Source: Nocardioidaceae bacterium (lineage in GTDB: Bacteria > Actinomycetota > Actinomycetes > Propionibacteriales > Nocardioidaceae). From it: a DNA stretch of 64,000 bases. A model generated the notes under the pieces. The model was not told the DNA's origin. It saw nothing but the letters and a program-made list of their open reading frames with translations, and did no database searches. A program made the translations under genes and the position numbers. The stretch is from contig JAGIBL010000002.1 in the NCBI GenBank assembly GCA_017744365.1, positions 248,001 through 312,000 of the forward strand, given 5' to 3'. How positions within the stretch are numbered: the first letter of the stretch is position 1; each line of letters begins with the position of its first letter. Positions 32,156-40,667 of this stretch are shown here, piece after piece.

Positions 32156-32890
32156 CTAGATGGCGGGAGGACCGTCGACGACGAGGGACTGGCCACTGAC
32201 GCCGGAGGCGAGCGGGGAGACCAGGAACGTGCACACCCGGGCCACCTCGGCCGGCTCGATGAGCCGGTCGAAGGCGCTCGCGCCGGCCAGCTCGGCGAGC
32301 ACGGTCGCGGCGGGCACGCCGCGCTCGGCGGCGACGGCCTCGGCGAGCTCGCGCAGCATCGGGCTGTCCACGTTGCCGGGGCAGACCGCGTTCGCGCGCA
32401 CCCCGGACGGGGCGAGCTCGGCGGCCAGGCTCTGCACGAACCCGACCAGGCCGAACTTGCTGGCGCAGTAGATGGAGCCGCCCGCCTCCCCGGTGAGGCC
32501 GGCGACCGAGGCGAGGAAGACCAAGGAGAGGTCGTGACGCCCCTGGCGGACCTGGCCGGCGACGGCCTTGCCGACCCGGAAGGCGCCGCGAAGGTTGACC
32601 TCCATCAGCGCCTCGTAGCGGCCCCAGTCGAGGTCGGCGACAGGACCGGTGGTGACCAGGCCGGCGGTGTACACGACCCCCGCCGGCGGGCCGGCCTCCC
32701 AGAGCTCCTCGACCAGCGCGGAGACGGCCGCGTCGTCGGTGACGTCGAGGGCGTGCGCGACCTGCCCTATCCCGTCGGGGGCGACCAGGTCGGCCGCGTG
32801 CACGACGTACCCGTTCTCGGCGAGGTCGGCGCAGACGGCCGCCCCGATGGCTCCGGCGGCGCCGATCACCAGCACCGGACGGCTCGCCAT
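32156..32890 (-). CDS. Short-chain dehydrogenase/reductase (SDR)
   Basis: A 244-residue classical SDR. The cofactor motif is GAAGAIG (10-16), Asp39-like acidic residues suggest NAD preference, the catalytic residues are S128, Y141 and K145 (YCASK), and the C-terminus is SGQSLVVDG. It would interconvert a hydroxyl and a carbonyl group. Its start overlaps the E1-beta stop by one base (TGATG). Next to E1 alpha/beta it resembles acetoin/diacetyl reductase arrangements, but the substrate is not defined. Confidence 0.9.
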   Translation of the reverse strand: MASRPVLVIGAAGAIGAAVCADLAENGYVVHAADLVAPDGIGQVAHALDVTDDAAVSALVEELWEAGPPAGVVYTAGLVTTGPVADLDWGRYEALMEVNLRGAFRVGKAVAGQVRQGRHDLSLVFLASVAGLTGEAGGSIYCASKFGLVGFVQSLAAELAPSGVRANAVCPGNVDSPMLRELAEAVAAERGVPAATVLAELAGASAFDRLIEPAEVARVCTFLVSPLASGVSGQSLVVDGPPAI

Positions 32891-33906
32891 CAGCGGGTGA
32901 CCTCGTCGATCGCGCGCCGGATCGCGTCGCGGCCGGGCAGCACCGCCTCCTCCAGCGACTTCGCCGCCGGGATGGGCGTGTCCGCGACGCCGATCCGCTT
33001 GACCGCGCGCAGCGCCTGCGGGCCGAGCCGCTCGACGACGCCGCTGATGACCTCGCCGCTGAGCCCGAAGCCGACGTAGTCCTCGTCGACCACGAGCAGC
33101 CGGCCGGTGCGGGCCACCGACGCGCAGATCGTGTCCAGGTCCAGCGGCACCACGGTGCGCAGGTCGATCACCTCGACCGAGGGACCGGTGCCGTCGAGCT
33201 CCTGGGCGACCGCGAGGGCGTCGGAGACCGAGGCGCTCAGGGTCACCAGGGTGACGTCGGAGCCCGCGTGGACCACGTTCGCCTGGCCGAGCGGGACCAC
33301 GTACCGCTCCTTGGGCACGTCGGCGCCGTGCTCGAAGGTCGCCGCCTTCTGCAGCAGCAGGCCCTTGTGCTCGATGAAGACCACCGGGTCGTCGCTCTCG
33401 ACGGCGGCGGCCATCAGGCCCTTGCTGTCGTGCGGCGAGGACGGCGCCACCACCTTGAGGCCGGGCAGGTGCGCGAAGGTGCCCCACAGGCACTGCGAGT
33501 GCTGGGCCGCCGAGCCGATGCAGCCGCCGGCGGTCTTGATCACGACCGGCATCTCCACCCGGCCGCCGCTCATGTACGGGATCTTCCCGATGGCGTTGAA
33601 GACCTGCTCCAGGCAGACACCGATGAAGTCGACGAACATGATCTCCACGACGGGCCGGTAGCCCTCGATCGCCAGGCCCACCGCCATCCCGGTGAAGGCC
33701 ATCTCCGCGATCGGGGTGTCCCGCACGCGCATCGCGCCGAACTCGCGCTGCAGGCCGCGGGTGCTGCCGAAGACGCCGCCCTGCAGGCCGACGTCCTCGC
33801 CGAGCACGACGACCTTCTCGTCGCGGGCCATCTCCAGTCGCAGGCTCTCGGCGATCGCCTGGGAGACGTTGATGTTGCGCACGGCTGCTGAGGTCTCGAC
33901 GGTCAT
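32890..33906 (-). CDS. 2-oxoacid (acetoin-type) dehydrogenase E1 beta subunit
   Basis: A 338-residue transketolase-fold beta subunit with LGEDVGLQGGVFGSTRGL, RVRDTPIAEMAFTGMAVGLA and IEVIDLRT-like EVIDLRTVVPLD. It completes the thiamine-diphosphate active site with the alpha subunit encoded just upstream (five-base gap). The sequence style is that of AcoB/PdhB. No E2 or E3 gene is present in this operon, so the E1 either borrows another complex's E2 or acts on its own as a decarboxylase/ligase. AGGTGA precedes the ATG. Confidence 0.92.
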   Translation of the reverse strand: MTVETSAAVRNINVSQAIAESLRLEMARDEKVVVLGEDVGLQGGVFGSTRGLQREFGAMRVRDTPIAEMAFTGMAVGLAIEGYRPVVEIMFVDFIGVCLEQVFNAIGKIPYMSGGRVEMPVVIKTAGGCIGSAAQHSQCLWGTFAHLPGLKVVAPSSPHDSKGLMAAAVESDDPVVFIEHKGLLLQKAATFEHGADVPKERYVVPLGQANVVHAGSDVTLVTLSASVSDALAVAQELDGTGPSVEVIDLRTVVPLDLDTICASVARTGRLLVVDEDYVGFGLSGEVISGVVERLGPQALRAVKRIGVADTPIPAAKSLEEAVLPGRDAIRRAIDEVTR

Positions 33907-33911
33907 TGAAG

Positions 33912-34874
33912 TCACCTTCCGCTCACGAAGACGTGGTCGTGCGCCGTCGCCGGGGCGGGCGACGGATCGCGTCGTACGCTCTCGAGGAGCTCGGCGGTGC
34001 GCGCGCTCGCGGCCGCCGCCATCGCGTCCAGCTCGGCCTCGCCGGCCACGCCCCGGTCCAGCAGGGTCTGCCGGGTCAGTGCCAGCGGGTCGCGCTCGGC
34101 CAGCCGCTGCGCCTTCTCGTCGGCCTTGCGGTAGAGGTCGAGGTCGCCCTCGTAGTGGCCGCGGAACCGGTAGCAGGTGGCCTCCAGGATCGCCGGGCCG
34201 TGTCCGGCGCGGGCGTGTGCGACCGCCTCGGCGAACGCCTCGGTCACCGCTTCGACGTCGAGGCCGTCGACCCGCTTGCCCCAGGCGCCGTACGCCGGTG
34301 CGCGCTCGGCCAGGGTCGGGGTCGCGGTGGACTCGCTGAACGGCACCGAGATCGCCCACTCGTTGTTCTCGATGAGCACCACCAGCGGGAGCTTCCAGGC
34401 CCCGGCGATGTTGAGGCACTCGTGGAAGGAGCCGATGTTGGCGCCGCCGTCGCCGGTGACGCCGACCGCGACCGCGCCGGTGCCGCCGAGGACCGCGGCG
34501 TAGGCGTGTCCCAGCGCGACCGGCAGGCTGGCGCCGACGATGCCGGTGGTGGAGAACCGCAGCCGCTTGTCGAACAGGTGCATGTGGCCGCCGAAGCCGC
34601 CGCACAGGCCGGTGGACTTCTCGAAGATCTCGGCCATCATCGCCCGCGGGTCGACGCCCTTGGCCAGCGCGTGCAGGTGGTTGCGGTGGGTGCTGACCAC
34701 GGCGTCGTCCTCGCGAAGCGACCCGAGCATGCCGGCGGCGATGGCCTCCTGGCCGATCGCGCTGTGCAGCTCGCCGTGCACCTCGCGGGTCGGAACGCCC
34801 TGCTGGCAGGCCTCCTCGAAGGAGCGCATCTCCAGCATCGCCCGGTAGCGCTCCAGCAGCGTGGGTGTGCTCAT
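33912..34874 (-). CDS. 2-oxoacid (acetoin-type) dehydrogenase E1 alpha subunit
   Basis: A 320-residue thiamine-diphosphate enzyme subunit. The cofactor motif runs from GDGGANIGSFHE to LIENNEWA (GDG followed by NN after about 26 residues), with THRNHLHALAKG and GGFGGHMHLF upstream, as in AcoA and PdhA. It decarboxylates a 2-oxo acid or cleaves acetoin. The ATG at 34874 overlaps the VOC gene stop (ATGA). It is co-expressed with E1 beta, the SDR and the M20 enzyme. Confidence 0.92.
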   Translation of the reverse strand: MSTPTLLERYRAMLEMRSFEEACQQGVPTREVHGELHSAIGQEAIAAGMLGSLREDDAVVSTHRNHLHALAKGVDPRAMMAEIFEKSTGLCGGFGGHMHLFDKRLRFSTTGIVGASLPVALGHAYAAVLGGTGAVAVGVTGDGGANIGSFHECLNIAGAWKLPLVVLIENNEWAISVPFSESTATPTLAERAPAYGAWGKRVDGLDVEAVTEAFAEAVAHARAGHGPAILEATCYRFRGHYEGDLDLYRKADEKAQRLAERDPLALTRQTLLDRGVAGEAELDAMAAAASARTAELLESVRRDPSPAPATAHDHVFVSGR

Positions 34875-35311
34875 GCGGTCTCCTCCTCGAGCTCGACGAC
34901 GGTGCCGACGGGGGTCTGCACGTAGGCCGCGCGGCACTCCGGGAACGCCACGACCTCGCCGAGCACCCGGCCACCCGCGGCCTCGGCCTCGGCGATCGCC
35001 CGGCCCAGGTCCGGTACGACGTACGCCGTGTGCGCGACCCCGGGCCAGACCGGCAGCCGCCGGTCGGCGTCCGCCGGCACGTTGCCGAACTGCAGCAGCT
35101 CCAGCCGGACCCCGGCCACCGGCGAGGCCAGCTGGGCCAGCTCGCAGTCGATGCCGGGCATCCCGAGGGTGCGCTGGATCAGGTCGGTCATCCGGGGCGG
35201 CCGGAAGACCACCTCGTAGCCGAGCGTGCGGGAGTAGTAGGCGAGGGCGGCGTCGAGGTCCTCGACCACGATCCCGCTGTGGTGCCACGCACCCACCTGT
35301 GCCTGCGTCAC
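34871..35311 (-). CDS. VOC-family protein (glyoxalase / methylmalonyl-CoA epimerase-like)
   Basis: A 146-residue vicinal-oxygen-chelate protein with two beta-alpha-beta-beta-beta modules. Potential metal ligands are the His in AWHHSGIVVEDL, the Glu in VRLELLQFG, the His in VAHTAYVV and the Glu in GTVVELEEE. These suit an epimerase, lyase or small dioxygenase. It is the first gene of the VOC-E1-SDR-M20-pucR operon. The GTG at 35311 is preceded by GGAGGAG. Confidence 0.85.
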   Translation of the reverse strand: MTQAQVGAWHHSGIVVEDLDAALAYYSRTLGYEVVFRPPRMTDLIQRTLGMPGIDCELAQLASPVAGVRLELLQFGNVPADADRRLPVWPGVAHTAYVVPDLGRAIAEAEAAGGRVLGEVVAFPECRAAYVQTPVGTVVELEEETA

Positions 35312-35425
35312 GACATCTCCTCCGTCTCAGGGCAGCAATGTCACCAGGACCGCGCCCGTGGGGGTGATGGTCAGACTGTCAGGTCTTCCGCCGGGGGGTT
35401 GACGATGTGTCGTCGAGGGTGCGCC
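35312..35425 (-). promoter_or_regulatory. Intergenic promoter region of the VOC-E1-SDR-M20-pucR operon
   Basis: A 114-base gap between the DadA-like gene stop and the VOC start. It holds the GGAGGAG ribosome site of the VOC gene at its VOC end. I see no confident -35/-10 pair and no GGTATACC site, so this operon appears outside the GntR regulon. A promoter must lie here or upstream of the DadA-like gene. Confidence 0.3.
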
Positions 35426-36685
35426 TCAGCGCAGCGGGTCGAGCAGCCGGCCGAGGTCCGAGGTCCTCCGGTGCACGATCTGCTCGGCCAGCAGCCGGCC
35501 GGTGAGCGGCCCGAGGGTGACGCCCCACATCCCGTGGCCGCCGGCGACGTACACCTGCGGGGAGCGGGTGCGCCCGACGAGCGGCAGGCCGTCCACCGTG
35601 CACGGCCGCGGCCCCACCCACTCCTCCCTACGTCGCTCCCAAGACACGCCCCGGAGCAGCGGGCGTGCGGCCGCGACCATCGCTTCGATCCGGCGTGGGT
35701 CGAGCGGCGCGTCCGCGGGCCGGAACTCCATCATCCCGGCCACGCGCAGGGCACCGGCCGTGCTCAGCGGGGTGCAGGCCAGCCGCTGCTGGGGGAAGTA
35801 GACCGGTCCGGCGGGCAGGCGCTCGGGGTCGACGGCGAAGCTGTAGCCGCGGCCCGCCTGCACCAGGCGCCGGACGCCGTGAGGCCGGGCCAGGTCGCCG
35901 AGCCAGCTGCCGTTCGCGAGCACGACCAGGTCCGCCGGCAGCCGGTGGCCGTCGTCGAGCAGGACCTCGGCCCCGGCCCCGGCCCGGACGACCTCGACGA
36001 CCTCGGACCCGGTGTCCAGCTTCACCCCGGCGGCCACCACGTCGTCGGCCAGCGCGGCCAGGTAGCGGCCCGGGTCGAGGTAGCGCTGGCCGTGCAACCG
36101 CAGCCCGTGCGTCACGCCGGGCCCGAGCGACGGCTCGAGGGCGACGAGCTCGTCGCGCTCGAGGCTCTGGACCTGCGCAGGGTCGACGCCCACCGCAACC
36201 AGCTCCCCGCGCAGGTGCTCGCGCGCGCGGCTCGAGGTGAACCCGGCGAGGAACTGGTCGGCCTTCCGCGCACCTGCCGGCGCCGGCACCGTCCTTGCGA
36301 GGTCCAGCTCGTCGAACGCGTCGAGCGCGGACGCGTTGAGCAGCTCGAACACCGCGAGCGCCCGGCGCCAGCGCTCCGGCGTGCAGTGCCGGGTGAACTC
36401 GGCCAGGAAGCGCCACAGCCGCGGATCGGGCACGGGTGGCACGTACAGCGGCGAGTCCGGCCGGAGCATCGCGCGCAGCCCGGTGCGCAGGACCGCGGGC
36501 TCCGGCAGCGGCAGGGTGAGCGCCGGCGCCAGCCACCCGGCGTTGCCCCACGAGGCGCCGGCGCCGACCCCGCGGCGGTCGAGGACGGTCACGCCGATCC
36601 CCTCGCGGCGCAGGAACCAGGCCACGCAGAGGCCCACCATGCCGGCCCCCACCACGACGACGTTCTGGTCCGGACGGTCCTTCAC
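35426..36685 (-). CDS. DadA-like FAD-dependent amino-acid dehydrogenase/oxidase (DAO family)
   Basis: A 419-residue flavoprotein with the dinucleotide motif VVGAGMVG (11-18), an Arg-rich GVGAGASWGNAGW segment and the C-terminal FAD motif VYVAGGHGMWGVTLGP. The layout matches D-amino acid dehydrogenase (DadA), which oxidises D-amino acids or secondary amines to imino or keto acids. The GTG at 36685 has AGGAGG six to seven bases upstream. It is divergent from the histidine kinase with only 29 bases between. The substrate is inferred from family only. Confidence 0.9.
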   Translation of the reverse strand: MKDRPDQNVVVVGAGMVGLCVAWFLRREGIGVTVLDRRGVGAGASWGNAGWLAPALTLPLPEPAVLRTGLRAMLRPDSPLYVPPVPDPRLWRFLAEFTRHCTPERWRRALAVFELLNASALDAFDELDLARTVPAPAGARKADQFLAGFTSSRAREHLRGELVAVGVDPAQVQSLERDELVALEPSLGPGVTHGLRLHGQRYLDPGRYLAALADDVVAAGVKLDTGSEVVEVVRAGAGAEVLLDDGHRLPADLVVLANGSWLGDLARPHGVRRLVQAGRGYSFAVDPERLPAGPVYFPQQRLACTPLSTAGALRVAGMMEFRPADAPLDPRRIEAMVAAARPLLRGVSWERRREEWVGPRPCTVDGLPLVGRTRSPQVYVAGGHGMWGVTLGPLTGRLLAEQIVHRRTSDLGRLLDPLR

Positions 36686-36714
36686 GGACGTCCTCCTCTC
36701 AGTAGAGTGAGCGC

Positions 36715-38250
36715 ATGCGTCAGCCCGAGAACGGGCGCCACGTCGCAGCCCTCAGCCGCGTGGCGACGGCGCTCAACAGCGCACTCAGCCTGGACGAGGT
36801 CCTCGACATCTCGATCCGGTCGGGCCTCGACCTGACCGGCCTCGACAGCGGCGTCATCTACGTCGCCGAGGAGGACACCAGCCGGCTGGTCGGGCGCAGC
36901 CACCACGGGTTCGAGAACGGGCTCACCCGCGGCATCGACGTGCACCGGCTGCGCACCTCGCAGACGCTGGCGGTGCGGGCCTTCCGGTCGGCCGAGCCGC
37001 TCACCTTCGACGCCGACGACCCGAAGACCGGCTACGCGAGCCTGTCCGCCCGGGAGAGCACCGCGGTGCGCCGTGCCGGGATCCGGAGCGCGGTCGCCGT
37101 GCAGCTGCGCTCGGCTACCCGGGTGCACGGGTGCCTGGTGCTGTGCAGCAACGACGAGACCTCGCGGGTGACCGCCGAGGAGATCGCCCTGACGCAGGTG
37201 ATCGCCGGTCAGGTGGCGGTGGCGATCGAGCGGGCCCGGCTCTTCGAGGCCACCCGCAACCACGCCGCCGAGACCGAGGCGCTCTACGACTTCGGCCAGC
37301 GCTTCGGGACCCGGGTACCGATCGAGGACTCGCTGCAGTACGTCGTGGACCGGGTGGCCGAGCATTTCGACGGACCGGTCTGCGCCATCGAGCTGCGCCA
37401 CCACGTCGACTCCCCGGTGCTGATCCGGCCCTGGCGTGCCACCGGCGACGACGACGTACGCGGCAAGGCGCTGCCCCTGACCAGGGCCGGCCTGGAGCTC
37501 GGCAGCCTGCACGTGTCCCGCACGGCGCTGACCCGGTCGACGCCGTTCTTCCGCTCGCTGGCCGACCTGGTCTCGATGGCGCTGCACCAGCGGATGCTCG
37601 GCGAGGCCAACGAGCGGCTCAGCCTGCTGGCCGAGCGCACCCGGCTCGCCCGCGACATCCACGACGGCCTGATCCAGCGGTTCTACGCCCTCGACCTCTC
37701 CCTGACCGCGGCCGGCCGCGCCCTCGAGGTCTCCGGCGACGTGGGCCGGACGGCGTCCCTGATCGGCGAGGCCCGGCAGCAGGCCCGGGCCGGGGTCAAC
37801 GAGGCCCGCGCGGCGATCACCGAGCTGCGCCGGGACGCCCCGGCCGGTGGGCTGCTGCCCGGGACCCGGCTGCTCGCCGACGACTTCAGCAACCGGACCG
37901 GCGTCTCCTGCACGGTGGTCTGCGCGACCGAGGAGCCGGAGCTCGCGACGCTGCTGGGCAGCACCCTGCTGCGCTGCCTGCGCGAGCTGCTGCTGAACGT
38001 GGAGAAGCACGCGAACGCCTCCCGGGTCGAGATCGCGGTCGAGGTCTCCGACGCTCGCCTGACCGTGTCGGTCACCGACGACGGGGTCGGCATCGGCCGC
38101 GACGCCCGAGCACCCGGTCACTTCGGGCTGGCCGGGGTCGCCGAGCAGATGGACGAGGTGGGCGGCGCGATGCGCGTCCTCGAGCCCGCCCGCGGCACCT
38201 GCGTCGAGCTGGCCTGCGCGACCGGCGCGTCCTGGGCGGACGAGCGCTAG
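36715..38250 (+). CDS. GAF-domain sensor histidine kinase, NarX/DesK (HisKA_3) type
   Basis: A 511-residue soluble kinase. Two GAF-like domains (about 25-160 and 185-300) are followed by a dimerisation helix with phospho-acceptor H316 (ARDIHDGLIQRF) and an HATPase with N-box LLLNVEKHANAS and G-box TDDGVGIG. There is no membrane segment, so it should sense a cytoplasmic ligand. Kinases of this class phosphorylate NarL/LuxR-type regulators; the only one in the window is at 45475-46137, on the facing strand. Its stop overlaps the amidase stop by three bases. Confidence 0.9.
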   Translation: MRQPENGRHVAALSRVATALNSALSLDEVLDISIRSGLDLTGLDSGVIYVAEEDTSRLVGRSHHGFENGLTRGIDVHRLRTSQTLAVRAFRSAEPLTFDADDPKTGYASLSARESTAVRRAGIRSAVAVQLRSATRVHGCLVLCSNDETSRVTAEEIALTQVIAGQVAVAIERARLFEATRNHAAETEALYDFGQRFGTRVPIEDSLQYVVDRVAEHFDGPVCAIELRHHVDSPVLIRPWRATGDDDVRGKALPLTRAGLELGSLHVSRTALTRSTPFFRSLADLVSMALHQRMLGEANERLSLLAERTRLARDIHDGLIQRFYALDLSLTAAGRALEVSGDVGRTASLIGEARQQARAGVNEARAAITELRRDAPAGGLLPGTRLLADDFSNRTGVSCTVVCATEEPELATLLGSTLLRCLRELLLNVEKHANASRVEIAVEVSDARLTVSVTDDGVGIGRDARAPGHFGLAGVAEQMDEVGGAMRVLEPARGTCVELACATGASWADER

Positions 38251-39689
38251 CACGGCAGGCCGGCGGCCTCGCGGTCGAGGACCCGGTACCGCGCGGCCCA
38301 CGGCGCGACCTGCTCGAAGGCGTGGCAGGCCCGCAGCACCAGGCCGTCCTCGAAGCGGCGGCCGGCCACCTGGAGACCCACGGGCAGCCCACCGTCGGTC
38401 CAGCCGGCCGGCACCGTCGCCGCCGGCTGGCCGGTCAGGTTCATCGGCAGCGCGAACGGTGTCCAGTCCTGCGGCCCGTCGGGCGGCCCCATCAGCCCGG
38501 CACCGAACGGCAGCACCGCGGCGGCGGGACTGAGCAGCAGGTCGTGCTCGGAGAGCAGCGCGTGCATCGACTCGGTCACCTCCTGGCGCACCCGGCAGGC
38601 GGTGGTGAAGTCGCTGAGCCGCCACTCGGTCCGGACCATCTCCAGCAGGTGCGGCGAGACCGCGGACGCGTGCGGCTCCAGCAGCTCGCGCATGCCGGCG
38701 AGATCGCTGACGCCGGCCACCAGCGGCCACAGCTGCGGCCCGGGATCCGGCCAGGTGGGGACCACCTCCTCGACCACGCAGCCGAGCTCGGTCTCGAACC
38801 GGGCCACCGCGGCGTCGAAGACGCGGAGCACCGCGGGGTCCACCTCGGCGTAGCCGTAGTCGCGGGTGACCGCGACCCGCAGGCCGGCGACGGGGGCGTC
38901 CAGGTCCAGCAGCGAGCCTGGGTCGGCCGGGAGCGAGAACCGGTCGCGCGGGTCCGGGCCGGCGATCACCGAGAGCAGCAGTGCCGCGTCGGCCACGGTG
39001 CGGGCGATCGGGCCCACGTGCTCGAGCGGCTCGAAGCTGGACAGCCCGGGGTGCCGGGCGCTGCGGCAGCCGGGGTAGAGCGGAACCAGGCCCATGGTCG
39101 GCTTGACCCCCACCACGCCGCAGAAAGCCGCCGGCAGCCGGATCGAGCCCGCCGCGTCGCTGCCCAGGCTGACCGGGACCAGGCCGGCCGCGACCGCGGC
39201 GGCCGAGCCGGCCGAGGAGCCGCCCGAGTCCAGCTGCCGGTCCCACGGGTTCCGGGTCGGCCCGAACAGCGGGTTGTCGCTGGTCCCGGAGTAGCCGAGC
39301 TCCGGCACGTTGGTCTTGCCGACCACGAGCGCGCCGGCGGCGCGGGCCCGGGCCACGGCGACGTCGTCGACGTCCGGGACGAAGTCCGCGTAGGCCGGGC
39401 TGCCCGCCGCGGTCCGCAGGCCGGCGGTGAAGAGCAGGTCCTTGACCCCGATCGGCACCCCGGCCAGCGCGCCGAGCGGCCCCCCGGCACGCCGACGGCG
39501 ATCCAGGTCCGCGGCAGCGGCCCGGAGACCGGGGGCGTCGACCGTGCAGAACGCGTTGAGGCCGGGGTCGACCCGCTCGACGGCGGCCAGGGTGGCCTCG
39601 GCCACGTCGGCGGCGGAGAGCTCGCCGCCGCGCACCCGGGCCGCGATCTCGGCGGCGCCCAGGCCGGCGATGCCGGTGTCCTCAGCCAT
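38247..39689 (-). CDS. Amidase signature family hydrolase (GatA/AtzE-like)
   Basis: A 480-residue amidase with the triad K83 (IGVKDLLF), S158 (DSGGSSAGSA) and S182 (SDAAGSIRLPAAFCG). This is a full canonical set, unlike the variant amidase at 11671. It would hydrolyse a small amide or carboxamide. It is the final gene of the long minus-strand array, and its start overlaps the formamidase stop by eight bases, so two amide hydrolases are made together. Its substrate could be the compound brought in by the adjacent Liv-type importer. Confidence 0.92.
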   Translation of the reverse strand: MAEDTGIAGLGAAEIAARVRGGELSAADVAEATLAAVERVDPGLNAFCTVDAPGLRAAAADLDRRRRAGGPLGALAGVPIGVKDLLFTAGLRTAAGSPAYADFVPDVDDVAVARARAAGALVVGKTNVPELGYSGTSDNPLFGPTRNPWDRQLDSGGSSAGSAAAVAAGLVPVSLGSDAAGSIRLPAAFCGVVGVKPTMGLVPLYPGCRSARHPGLSSFEPLEHVGPIARTVADAALLLSVIAGPDPRDRFSLPADPGSLLDLDAPVAGLRVAVTRDYGYAEVDPAVLRVFDAAVARFETELGCVVEEVVPTWPDPGPQLWPLVAGVSDLAGMRELLEPHASAVSPHLLEMVRTEWRLSDFTTACRVRQEVTESMHALLSEHDLLLSPAAAVLPFGAGLMGPPDGPQDWTPFALPMNLTGQPAATVPAGWTDGGLPVGLQVAGRRFEDGLVLRACHAFEQVAPWAARYRVLDREAAGLPC

Positions 39690-40647
39690 CGGTGCTCCTC
39701 CCGGGAACGACGTGAGCGAGCCCGAGAACGTCCCGGGCGAGCATCGCGTGCACGCCCACGGTGGCGTTCACGGTCTGCGTGACCGCGAGGTCGACGGTCA
39801 TCGAGCACAGCGCGTACGCCTCCTCCGGGGAGACCCGCAGCCCGGCGGCGATCACCGCGACCATGTCGCGGGTCGCGTTCCGGGCCGCCTCGTCGAGGGT
39901 GTCCCCGAGGCCGATCGTGACCAGGTGCGACGGCGTCTCGGCGCGAGGTCCGTCCAGCCGCCCGGGGACCAGGGTGAGCCGCAGCCGCAGCGACGAGGCG
40001 CTGGCCTCCAGCGCGGTCAGGTTGACCTCGCCGTTGCCCTGGAGGGCGTGCACGTCACCCGCGTACAGCAGGGCGCCGTCGACCTGGACCGGGAGGTAGA
40101 GCGTGCTGCCGGCCACCAGCTCCTTGAGGTCCAGGTTGCCCCCGTGCCGGCCGGGGGGCACCGAGCTGTGCTCCCCCGGCTCGGCCGGCGCCACCCCCAG
40201 GAACCCGGGGAACGGGGCCAGCGGGACGGTCACGCCGTCACGCAGCGTCGCCGTCGGCCCGGCCAGGTCCAGCCGGTAGTGGGTCAGGCGCCCCTCGGCG
40301 AAGTCGGCCGGCAGCAGGCCGTAGCCGAGGTGACCCGGCAGCGACAGGTTGAAGGCGTGCTCGCGCAGGGTGAGGCCGAGCACCTCCACCGCGAGCACGT
40401 CCCCGGGCCGGGCGCCCCGCACGGCGATCGGCCCGGTGAGGTCGTGCGGACCCGCGGGCGCCCAGGCCGCGGCCTCCCGGGCCACGTCCGCCATCGTCAT
40501 CTCCGCGGTGACCATGTCGCCCCAGCAGGTCCCGGTGGCCAGGTCGACGACGTCGCCGGAGTCGACCTCGAGGACCGGCGGGTGCGCCCGGTCCACGACG
40601 CCGGTGCGAATCGTGCGCCGGTCGGCCGGCAGGACGTGCGTGGTCAC
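39682..40647 (-). CDS. Acetamidase/formamidase family hydrolase (FmdA/AmdA)
   Basis: A 321-residue protein of the FmdA_AmdA family. It has GTCWGDMVTAEM near the N-terminus, GPIAVRGARPGDVLAVEVL, RHGGNLDLKEL, GDVHALQGNGEV and a C-terminal CSMTVDLAVTQTVN. These zinc enzymes hydrolyse formamide, acetamide or similar short amides to ammonia and the acid. The GTG at 40647 has AAGGAG about seven bases upstream. Its placement right after a branched-chain-type importer recalls fmdDEF-linked amide uptake. Formamide or acetamide as substrate is inference. Confidence 0.9.
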   Translation of the reverse strand: MTTHVLPADRRTIRTGVVDRAHPPVLEVDSGDVVDLATGTCWGDMVTAEMTMADVAREAAAWAPAGPHDLTGPIAVRGARPGDVLAVEVLGLTLREHAFNLSLPGHLGYGLLPADFAEGRLTHYRLDLAGPTATLRDGVTVPLAPFPGFLGVAPAEPGEHSSVPPGRHGGNLDLKELVAGSTLYLPVQVDGALLYAGDVHALQGNGEVNLTALEASASSLRLRLTLVPGRLDGPRAETPSHLVTIGLGDTLDEAARNATRDMVAVIAAGLRVSPEEAYALCSMTVDLAVTQTVNATVGVHAMLARDVLGLAHVVPGRSTDG

Positions 40648-40667
40648 CAGGTGCTCCTTCGCCGGGC

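Noticed and set aside
32156-33493. A longer SDR starting inside the E1-beta gene
   Set aside because: The cofactor motif begins ten residues after ATG 32890, which also forms a TGATG coupling with E1 beta.
38247-38250. CTAG shared by two stop codons as a possible insertion-element target
   Set aside because: It is simply the overlap of converging stop codons; no duplication or element borders it.
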